Notes under the pieces: generated by a model
Databases searched by the model: none
Told to the model about the DNA's origin: nothing
The model's input: the letters and a program-made list of their open reading frames with translations, nothing else
Origin: Limnomonas spitsbergensis
Taxonomy: Eukaryota; Chlorophyta; Chlorophyceae; Chlamydomonadales
Length of the DNA: 64,000 bases
Direction of reading: 5' to 3'
Assembly (NCBI GenBank): GCA_037349105.1
Contig: JAYJMM010000015.1
Coordinates: 1,054,001-1,118,000 of the forward strand
Shown: positions 21,278 through 31,500 of the stretch, one piece after another
Layout: each line of letters starts with the position of its first letter
Numbering within the stretch: the stretch's first letter is position 1
Program-made: the position numbers and the translations under genes

Positions 21278-22156
21278 ATGGGCGCCTCTGGTCGCGGCGC
21301 TCGCTCCGCCGGTCAATGCCTTCGTGTCACTCTCTTCCGCGAGGAGATAGAGGCTGTGTCCATCAACTCACCACGTCTGGCGCCATCACTCCTGAGGAAG
21401 CTGAGGGCCGCGGCCCCATCCCTCGAGCGGAGTGCGGAGCTTGTTACAGTGAAAGGTTCATCCTTGATGTCTTGCGTGGCAGGACGGTCTGCCGCCGCGG
21501 CCGTGGCGGGCCCGGGCCCGGTCCTCTTTGGTGGCGTCGACCTCCGGCTCGCAAAGCGGCTCAACCGCAACACGGCCGAGATAGTGGTGGCTACGGACAT
21601 GTGTGGGAACGACTTCCGGCTGCCGGCGGCTGCGCCAACTCGGCTGTTGTCATCCCTGTTCTTGGAGGCATCGCTCGGGCGCCCCCAGGCCTTGGGCGTC
21701 ACAGGCGGACGCACCAGCTTTACGCTGCCGGCCTCGAGGCGCTCTGACTCCTTCCCGTTGATAACGCAGCCACCTGTGGACCCGTTCTGCTTCTACGCAT
21801 TGCCGCCGCCCGCGCCGAGCCAAGCGCTCTCGGTCGGCTTGGCGACGCCTGAGGCCGCTACAGCGGCGGCGCTCGCGGCAATGTCGCCATTTGGCCGTCG
21901 GCAGGCGATCCTCGGGCAGATCTCCGCTGCCGGCGGAAACGCCGCCGCTGTGGCCGCCGCTGCGTCGGCCTCCGCCGCCGAGGCGATCCAGCTGATCCGG
22001 ACTGCTCAGCTGCTTCCGCCACTGCCCCGCCTTCCTGCGGTGCACCGCTGCGGAGCCGCTCGCCTCCGTGGCCACTGCGGTGAAGGCCTCGTGGAAGCAC
22101 CGTCAAGAGTTGCGTGCCAAGGCCGAGGCAAGGGCCTGCGGTGGCCAAGTGGTTGA
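21278..22156 (+). CDS. Unrecognised protein (292 residues), possibly frameshifted or spliced
   Basis: A GC-rich frame with protein-like sequence: LRVTLFREEIEAVSIN near the start, LFGGVDLRLAKRLNRNTAEI in the middle and an Ala-rich segment (AAAVAAAASASAAEA) near the end. I do not recognise a family. The open frame extends upstream to 21110 through AT-rich sequence ending TTGTTGCAG, which suggests an acceptor at about 21239 and an upstream exon. Near the C-terminus the sense seems to pass to another frame (22068-22349, containing LDAIRSRFKADRVTVDVAG), implying a small intron, an assembly indel or a real frameshift between about 21996 and 22156. Confidence 0.42.
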   Translation: MGASGRGARSAGQCLRVTLFREEIEAVSINSPRLAPSLLRKLRAAAPSLERSAELVTVKGSSLMSCVAGRSAAAAVAGPGPVLFGGVDLRLAKRLNRNTAEIVVATDMCGNDFRLPAAAPTRLLSSLFLEASLGRPQALGVTGGRTSFTLPASRRSDSFPLITQPPVDPFCFYALPPPAPSQALSVGLATPEAATAAALAAMSPFGRRQAILGQISAAGGNAAAVAAAASASAAEAIQLIRTAQLLPPLPRLPAVHRCGAARLRGHCGEGLVEAPSRVACQGRGKGLRWPSG

Positions 22157-22349
22157 GAAACCGCACCTGGTATCGAGCTGCATGTTGGATGCGATCCGGT
22201 CACGTTTTAAGGCGGATCGTGTCACGGTGGATGTTGCCGGGCCTTCGGTGGGGACGGGGCGCTCCTCGGGGTGCGGCAGGGTGGAGGTTGCCGCTGGGCC
22301 CGGAGCGGGAGCGGCAGGGATGTTGAAGCCTGCCTGGTCCACTTTATAA

Positions 22350-24201
22350 GATGGGCTGCCTGGGGTGCTAGCAATCAGGGTTGTATGCAGACATAAAAGT
22401 TCATGAAGGGTTTCTTTATTTTCTAAGTCCAAATCGGAGCATGGGTAGTGGCTGGCGGTGTGGACTTTTAGGATATGGGGTCAGTAACAGCAGGGGAGTA
22501 ACAGTATCCTGGTCAGGCATTTTCTGGTGTTCTTCTCCCTTTCAATATTTGTGGTTGTCGGTTCATACTGGGACTGTATACTATTCACAGCTGAGGCAGG
22601 CGCATGGCGGCAAGAAGCCCAATTAGAGAAGCGGCTCGTTGCATGTGATTGGGGTCAAGGTTTTAGAGGTGTAGGACCACAGGATGTAGGGATTTTGCAA
22701 GCTAGTGCAACCCAGAATTAATGGTATAAAGGCGTTGGAATAAACTTACTTAAGTTCCGGAGCCGCTCGCACCACACCTGATAAAATTGTATTATCGGTG
22801 TACGGTATTTAAAATCCCGTATTCCTGAAGCCACGCACAGGCGTTTTCTTTCTTTCTATTCATCGGATGACAGTCGGATGGCCCAACAGCAGGGGTGAGT
22901 TTAAGGGGATAAATATATTCCTCAACCTGTCCCCCTGACGCTGTCGAATTTCCTTTATCAAATGTTATACTGTGGCCGTTGTAATGGTCATTTGTGTACT
23001 GGAATGGCAGGGGTTAGTAGTTGAGTACGGTAGTTTACTGCCCCTATCTTGTCCTCAGTTCAACTGCAATAACGTTCTTGTTTAGCAGGTGCATCTATCC
23101 TAGGAAGCTCAGGGGGGGCACTTGTTGATCATGTTTTGTGTCGCATGTCATATTGTCATTTTATGAGTCGAACCGGTTTGCAGACAACGCACCAAATCTG
23201 AAGTTCCTGTGGACTTGTTACATTATAAAGTATGAAAAGGTAGACATAATGAACCGGTAATTGTCCTTCATTCTGTGACAGCGCCATACGGAAAGTTGGC
23301 TTCTAAGAATCATGGCATGTGACGGAAGAGTTGGAACCATGGGGTCGGAACCAAGGAGTATCTTTCTGCTTTTTGACAATCAATGGTCCTTTGGAAAGCA
23401 GTCACGAAGACATATGTTTTCTGTTTCGTAAGACATGGCTAGAGCTGGGTCTTCGAATCCCACCATAGTGCAGTTCATGAGGCTCCACATGAAGGGCTTA
23501 CCATGGGGGTTGCAGGATCCACTCATTTTCTATTCCAGAAAGAGATAATGCATTACCGGTATGTCATGCAATCAGAGCAGGTGACAAAACCAAGACAGAG
23601 ATCTGAGGCCAGCTGAAAGCAAGAAGACAAATGCCATGCTTGGCTTGAGGAATGTTATAATAATGCCAGTGGACATCGAAAAATGAGGGGTAAACTGGCG
23701 AACTGCAATCAAGTCCCGGCACGTACCGATCAGCCATTTCCATACGCATTTACGAGTGGCCCATCAAGGCAGAGGTTGAGCAGAGATGATCCCCTATTCA
23801 AACCGCATGCTTAAGCACGCGAGGTTCAGCCTCCTGGTCCAGTACTCGTGCGTGTGCAAGTTCATGAGCCCGAGAATTACCCTGTGTCAAGTTTGCCGAG
23901 TATGAACTTGCCGTTGATGAATTAGGCAGCAAGTAGGGCCCGGGATGTCAAGAATACCGAAACCAATATTGTAAGATCACATGCATAAACAGTTATTTTG
24001 AGATAAATAAAGAAAGAGCTGGCACGCGGCCGAGGGGATATGGGCATTGCACAAAACCTCGTCACGCCTGCCTTGGCATTGACCAAGCTGAATTCAGTTT
24101 GTACCTGCACCTACGCTGGCACTTTTGAGGACTAGCGCCCCGGTGATCATTATTCGCGCGCATTCTCCCAGCTCATCCGTCCTGATAATGGGAGCAACGT
24201 G
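22350..24201. other. Intergenic, no gene seen
   Basis: No ORF above 65 codons is convincing. A tRNA-like ggtcttcgaatcccacc string at about 23448-23466 has no cloverleaf partner. No repeats of note. Confidence 0.5.
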
Positions 24202-26555
24202 ATGCAGCAACTCACAGCAGCAGCTGCCCAAATATCATCAGGTTACATGGCCATGGCCTCCACTGTGCTGCAGCGCTGGCCGCCTGCCATGCAATGGACA
24301 GCGCAGCTGACTCACGCATGCAGCCAAGCCATGCACGCAGATACCATGGCGAACGATCGCAACCTGGAGAGCACTCCGCAGACCGAACAGATACCTGACA
24401 GGGCCTCATCTGCACCCAAGGCCTCATCCACCTTGACACATGCAGCGACCTTCACCGCCAAGACACCTTGTCACACGCAGGCCCGCCCAGACTCGATCCT
24501 CCTTAATAGCAACGATAAACCATACCTCCTTCAAGTTCCCAAGCTTGTCTTGGCACCATCGTCTGGGCCACGTACACATGCTAGGTGGCCTAGCCTGAAC
24601 ATCTCTCAGCGTCACCCTACCGCCATTGGCATGCCTCCACCGTCAGCCGCAGGGGGCATGCTCCTGCACCCTAACGGGCAGCAGATAGTAGGATCAGGAG
24701 GAAGAGGAGGCAGCTATGCAGTCCAGTGGTACAGGGCCAGCTGGTGCGGCAGTGGCCAGACAGCCTCCCTGTTTTCCACCCACCTGGTGCCCCCCCCTGC
24801 GCCCTTTGGGTGCAAGAGCAACGAGGACATCAAGGCTGAAATACTGGTTGTCTTTCGGCGAAATAAGCTACCTATGGTAGGTCATGGGATGGGTGGTAAG
24901 GGCTACGGATCCAGCCTCACAACGAGATGGATGGATAAGGGTCCCCAAATTTCCAGGTCCCCAATCCAGGCCCTCAAATTTGGATTTCTACCGATGCAAT
25001 CTAGGACCCCAAATTTGAATTTCTACCGATGGGGAACCTGTGTGACTGGTTCAGGGTTGGACCTGCCATTGTTGAAGGTGTAAAACTGGGATGATCGCCT
25101 TATGCGTGCCATCTGTAAGGTGCAGCCTGTCTTAAATATCATGTACCGTCTGTATCCTTCCATGTAATGAGCTGCTAGCCTGAGGTGTTGAATTCCACTT
25201 GTACCTACATACCGTAGATTTGCTTTTCCTTCCCTCATAATTAACCTTGCTTGGGGATCCATGAACATACTACTTATCAATTGTCGACGCCAGCTTTCAG
25301 TCAGTATTTAAGAGTTTTGGTGGCTAATTTGTCCTGGGGGCAGCATTACAAACGAATCGTTTTTTCATACCCGAGGGAAGGCAAATCAAATCGAAGGTAC
25401 ATGGATTGGCTGGGACCCCCCTCAGTGTCCCTTGATGTGCACTGGCTCACAAACCTGTTGTGAAGCATGTTTTGACCTTTTTCAATCTGCTTGTGGCTTT
25501 GTTCCAGTCCTTGATGCCGGCTTATGCAGGAGATGCCCTTGTCAGAGGCCCGGGCAGCCGCGGCGGAGGCCGGCATCGACCTGGTGCAGTTGGAGTGCAG
25601 CATCTCGCCGCCGATCGCGCTAGTGGTTAGCCTCGCCTCACTGAAGGATAACCCCGCCTACGCGATGGATAGGCTCAAGATCAGGTAGGGAGAGCAATTT
25701 TGAGTTAATGAGAGCCCGCCTGGACCTTGGGGAGGCTCCCCTGCCCATCTCAGTCCCGCCTCTGCCCTGCTGCCTGGACCCCAGGTCCAAAGCTGACCGC
25801 GTCAAGGAGCTGCGTTTCTCATGCAAGACTGCGGTCAATGACGTTGACCTCAAGCTCCGAAACCTGAGGCGCATGCTGGACGATGGCGACCGGTGCGGTC
25901 ACGAGGGGAACGAAGATGCTGATGATCATCTGGTGCTTGCGCCATGGCATGATGCCCTGAATGACACACTGAATCGCTCATAAGCATAAGACACACACGG
26001 GACATCAAGGGGATAGGTGGCAGATGAAACAATGTCCTGGAAAGACTGTTGACCTCAGCTTGTGTTAGCGGGCCTCCGTCACGTTGCCTTTTTCATAATT
26101 CGAATGATCGGTAAATGGATCATTTGTTTAGCAATGGCTGTAGAAATTCCAAATCTTTTGTTCTGACACACACTTTCTCTAACGCACTCGCACACACACC
26201 GGCATGCCACCGCAGGGTAAGCATCGTCCTGGAGTTCAAGGCCGGCAAGGAGGACGAAGAGGCCCACAAGCGCATGGACGAGGTCCTGGCCAGTCTGCGG
26301 GAGGGTGCTGCGGGCCAGCCCGGCAAGGTCCTGTCGCCGTCCAAGGGAGTGCTCAGCGTGGTCGTTTCCCCCAGAGAGGGCCGGGGGGGCCCTATGGCGG
26401 GATATGTGGAGGCAGCGGAGGCAGCGCTGTTGCGCATGTGTGACAACTTCGGCGGCCGGGTGCATAGCGGGGGCCAGGGCAGGCACGGGGATGGCGCTCG
26501 GAGCGGGGCTGGAGGGCAGCAGGACAGGGGGGCAGCGGGCGGAGGGGGCAGCTAG
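24202..26555 (+). CDS. IF3: Organelle-type translation initiation factor IF-3
   Basis: Four exons: 24202-24876, 25530-25684, 25785-25892, 26216-26555. All phases match, giving 425 residues. IF-3 binds the 30S-type subunit, blocks premature 50S joining and checks start-codon pairing. The IF-3 N domain starts near residue 207 (NEDIKAEI), followed by MPLSEARAAAEAAGIDLVQL. The C domain contains VKELRFSCKTAVNDVDLKLR, MLDDGDR and VSIVLEFKAG, in the same order as bacterial IF-3. A ~200-residue N-terminal extension, rich in Ala, Ser, Thr and His at its start, should include a plastid or mitochondrial transit peptide. The C-terminal tail is Gly/Ala/Arg-rich. The ATG at 24202 is the first in frame. Introns are 100-653 bp with little of the tandem-duplication pattern seen elsewhere. 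The function is secure; the target organelle is not. Confidence 0.9.
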
Positions 26556-28533
26556 GCGGATGTACCGGCCTGGCAGGCTCCGTATGTGCAGTGTCTTAGG
26601 GTTGGGCTGGACAAGGCTGGGTTGGATGTTAGGTTGGGTGCTGCCCACGATAAAGGCTTAGAGGCTTGTGGGTCAGTCAGATGCGGATGGGGTCATGTGT
26701 CATGACTGCATTGCACATTTGGCGTGCTTTGGTTAGGCGCCCACGCGGCCGAGCCTTTTTGAGGTGTAACGTCAATGACATATTGGTGTGCTAGCTGTTG
26801 CTTTATGTTACTTTATGTTGTTATGGCCCAGAGGTGTTATGTCACTGACATTTATGTTTCCAGAATCCAGACTATCTCTCGGCCTTCAATCCTGACCTAC
26901 GGCTTCCCCCCAAAATTCAACCCCCATCCGAGCCCCCATCGTCAAAAATTCTTGTATGCACCCCAAGTGTACCTCCTCTCCGCCCGCCGTTCGCCCGCCT
27001 CCGGAACCTAGTAAATTCTACATTTCTCAGTAAAAATAAGAGTTGTTGGGGGGAGAAAGAGAGAGAGATAAGTTTAGGGTGTTGCTAGTTACAGTCGAAA
27101 CAATTGACACTGCTCCGTCCGAAGTAATGCAAATTTCAGGGGCCTGCGTTCCCAAATTTACATCTCAACCATGCCGATTGTCGCTGATATGGCAAATAAT
27201 GTTTGTTCCGGTATCATATCTTTATACATAGCTAGCTGTAGAGGCCGAGGGGGGGCCGAAAAATAAATTATGGACCCCATTCCCCCTAATTCACCAGAAC
27301 TCATCCGTTGGACATGGGAGTTGCACCTAAGAACTTTTGGGAGGGTATCTCGGCTGCAAGAAAAAAAACATTTTTTTTAGGGACTTGGACCCCCCCCCCT
27401 CCTAAATTGACATGCATTGACCGGGTACTTAACGTTGACCAAGGACCATGCATAGGGGGTCGTTGGGAAGCCCTGGCCCGACCCTATGCAGTGAGATCTT
27501 CATATCATGCAGTTTTCTCGGGGCTGAGATGTTATTCGCAAAATGAGCTTGTGTGAAATCTACGAAATCCTGATTGTTTGGCTCTCTGTACCTCAGTCAC
27601 CGTTGGGCCCAAAAGTATTTTAATACCAGATATGGAAAGGTCTCGTCAAGCTCCATACTTTTCGAGGATGGGGTGTTTTTAGTTGTTTTTTGCCCCCCCC
27701 TAGGTAGAGGCGGTCAAAAAATAATTTCCCCCTATACCCCGAGGGTTCGATATGGGACATTCCGACTGTAACTAGCAAAAAAAACAAGTTTATCCTGCCA
27801 AGCCCTTCACCGGCCAAACCGACAATATGAAGCCATCAGGAGTCGGTCCATTCCATGCTGCTTTGGCATGCCGTTGTAGAAGATAGATTACAAAATGTAC
27901 GTGAAGTCAAGCATTTTCAGTGACAACCCGGTTATCAGGGTACATTCATTCGCTTAAATTGTTGATGGGATATGGGCAGGAGGTCATGGCTTAGGCTGTT
28001 GTGAACCTACAAAACATGCACCTCATTTCCCGATATCCAATAACTTGGCTTCTAGAACATTCGTCCATCGCCCAGTAGCCAAGCAGGTGTGCATGCACCA
28101 TATCAGGGCATCAGGTAGACGGGTCAGTCAAGTGGATTCATGTCACAAAACTAAACCAGCACACCACAAAATGAGCGGTCCGACTGCCCACCGAAATGTT
28201 AGTGACCTCTATAGCAGAGTGCATTGCACTTAGAAAGCTCCTTCTCTACCCTTAAGTTACTTTTCCTCCCGACCAGACAGTCGGGCGCCCACTGCCTAGC
28301 CTTTTGAGCACGGCCCAGAGGGGAAACGTCATTGACATATGAAGACTTCAGGGCACGGCCTGACGAGCCTTCTCGACTACTATTGGCCACTCCAGCGGCT
28401 GGTTGAAGACTTTGACCAAACGCATCAAACAATCAGTCAGATATAAAATCTGGGCCTCATGCACGACTCTCGCATCACCCCGCCAGTGGGCTGTTGTGTT
28501 AACTGCCATTTTAACCGCCAACAGGCTGTTGTG
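26556..28533. other. Intergenic between IF-3 and the convergent UVR-ApaG gene
   Basis: Contains family-1 repeats (about 26735-26780, 26824-26852, 28275-28336) and C-rich tracts at 27389-27402 and 27696-27704. No gene seen; this is where both convergent transcripts should end. Confidence 0.5.
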
Positions 28534-28545
28534 TTAACTGCCAGT
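28486..28545 (-). repeat. Short duplication spanning the UVR-ApaG stop codon
   Basis: The plus-strand string ggctgttgtgttaactgcca occurs at about 28488 and again at about 28524. The latter contains the stop codon and last codons of the gene. Confidence 0.8.
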
Positions 28546-31500
28546 CATCGCCAGTTTGAAGCGTTCGATTCTTGCATCAAATTGCTCCTTGAACTGCCCG
28601 TCCTCCTCAGACAGCACCCACCTGCGGGCGACCAAAAGAGCGCGCTCAATCACACAGGATCTCGGGGGCAAAGAACAACATATGGCTCATGTATGTAACG
28701 ACCAAAACAACTCGAAGCGCGCGCTCAATCACAGGATGACGGGGGCAAAGAACAATATATGGTGAAGGCATGTCTACACCAAAGAAACCCCAAAGACAGC
28801 ATTGCTGCACGGTATCGTTGGGGCATATAACAGTTGTTTAGGGTTTGGGGTGAAATCTGAAACCTGACACACAGTACCGGAGGTATTGGGGGGCGTGCAA
28901 CACAGATCCATTTTGTGTGCTTCGGCTACGATTCAGCTACGAACATCGGCTACATATTCAGCTACATACATCCCGGCCTAAGGTCCGGGTGGCCTGGTGG
29001 AGCAGCCCAGCAAGTATTCTTAACCCTATAAACCCTAAAAAGGAACAAGCGAGACAACGTGATCGCTCTCACTGGCAGACATACCGGGGCGCAGAAAGGA
29101 ACACCGCACCTGACTGGTCAGGACTCGGGACCATACGCTGAATTGCTGATGAGACAGCAGGCAGACACCACGTTACCCAGGACCAAGACTGAGACCACAC
29201 AGAGATAGGCTGGGACCGCATAACTACAGGCGGGACCAAAAGATCAGAGGTCTGGGACCACGTGATGGGACCACACTACCCCACCCTGGGACCCTGCATC
29301 TTGTACTGCACGCCATGTTGGGGTACACGATTCAGGGTTTATATTCCTATATAGAACATCTGGCGCCAGATGTCTAGAGTGGCTTTCCGAAATCCTATAA
29401 GCCTCAACACACCAGTCTCAAGGATCACTAGCGCACACCCAAGGAGCACGCAAAGGCCTTGAACGACCTGGGAGCTGACTGTTCTATACACGCAGGCCAG
29501 AGCAACATGGCTGGCATGCCCGGCCGCCTGTGGGAAAACAGCCGGAGGTAGCTGAAAGGTAGCTGAGCCGCAGAACATGAACAAAGCACTCGCACAGGCC
29601 TTCCATGACCAAGGCGTGGACGTCCCCTCCCGAGACTCACATCTGAAACTCCCCCTCCATGCTACCGACTGCAGTGCGGAGTGGGCAGGCGCTATCGTAC
29701 TCAAAGGACTTCCCCGGAAGCAGGATGGGCTGTACGCCAACCACGCCGGGACCCCTGTGAAACACCCAGGTGACCGATTCATTCAGTAGGGTGTCGTCAC
29801 GGCTGTCTTTTTCAAAACACTCCTCCAGGAGAAGGATGGGCTGTGCGTCAACCACGGGCCCCCTGTGAAACATCCAGGAGACCGATTCATTCAGTAGGGT
29901 GTCGTCAAAGAAAACACGGTGTTGTTCACGAGAACACAGTGTTGTCCACGAGAACACGCAAAGCCTTTAGGACCAGGCGGTACTGGCCGATAGAAAACAG
30001 AAACAAACAGACCTAGGAGAAACAAGATAACTCGGGAATATCCAGCGGGCTGTTTTTAGCTTAAGTCTCTTAGCCGGTGATACCCAGGGTAGGTAATCTC
30101 CCCTCTGCCAGAGGGGAGATATTGGGGGCCGCTTTGGAGCAGGCATGCCCCCAGCAATGATTCACATGGCTTTTGATGCACGGGGCCACCACACCGACCA
30201 CAAAAAGTAGCAGATGAGGGGAATGCATGACAGCGTTCAGATTTCAAACCAAGCATGGCACAAGGCGAAACCAAACCTATATTTTAAATAGAGGTAGCGA
30301 AAATGAAATTATAATTACTGCCAGTATCGATTTTAGAAGGCTTTCAAACTGCTTCCATGGACAAAGTCCCTAATCCTTACAAATCACCGCCAAGATCTCC
30401 TGGGTCGAATTATTGAAGTCTAGAGCCTGCATACTTTCCGCCATCACCCCCTTCCTCCAACAGACCTCCTCCTGTCCCTTCATGAAAGTGCTAACTTCTC
30501 CCGTTTTTACCCTCTATGCGACCATTTCAGCTGCCTCCTCCTCTCCTCTCACCTGACCTCCTGCGTTTGCCCTGTCCGGCCCCAACTGATCCCCTAGCTT
30601 CAGCACATGTCAACCCGCATCCCTCCCCTCCGCCCCTCTCACCTGACCTCCTCCATCCTTCCCGTTCCGTCCCTGATGACTCAGAGGCTACATAAAAGGT
30701 AAACTCACAGATCTCTCATGCCTCCTTCCCTCCTCCCCTCTCACCTGACCTCCTCCGTCCTTCCCGTTCCGTCCCTGATGACTCAGAGGCTACATCAAAG
30801 GTAAAGTCACAGATCTCTCATGCCTCCTCCCCTCCTCCCCTCTCACCTGACCTCCTCCGTCCTTCCCGTTCCGTCCCTGATGACCCAGTGGCGCTGGCGC
30901 AACTGCACCACCTTGTCACTTTCGTTGGAAATTACGACATGGTAGCTGCACGAGGCAAGAGAAAGCAGGTGGCGCATTCCAATGTTGGTCGGGTTTCCTA
31001 GCACGCTAAACAAACGCTTTCAAACTGAGGCTAGATTGCTGTATAAAACGAGCCTCCCCTATACTCCATTTCCTGAAAATTGAAGTGGCTGATAGTCCGT
31101 TAAGACGCACATCCCATAGCAGGCACAGCATGCAGCGGGCTTTGTCAGGTCAGCCTAGGTTGCACTTTCACACATGTGTTAACAAGTGGGGCTCCTGGAT
31201 CTGAATCACCCACAGCAAATACAAAAAGGAATGGTCCACATCAACGCGATGGCGGCTGTGCAGGGGCCTGAAGGCCTCCGCCTTGTTCTGACCAAGGCCA
31301 GGCCAACGTTTTTTCAAGGTTCATTCAGCTAACCTTCAGCTACATCACAGACTATGCCCGTTGGGGCCAGGCAGATCAAAGCCTGCCGCTCTGTGCCACT
31401 GGCTGTAGATCAGTCAGGGTTTGGGTTCCCATCTGCCTGGTTCTGGCCGCCCAGCAGCATGCCACAGGTCATTGGGTGCGCATTTCATGATCCCCAGGCC

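Noticed and set aside
23440..23475. Possible tRNA gene (ggtcttcgaatcccacc)
   Set aside because: No matching acceptor stem, D arm or anticodon arm can be drawn.
29339..29782. 147-codon minus-strand ORF beginning at the UVR-ApaG exon 5 region
   Set aside because: It is in a different frame from the ApaG exon; the conserved GPGVVGVQP frame is the real one.
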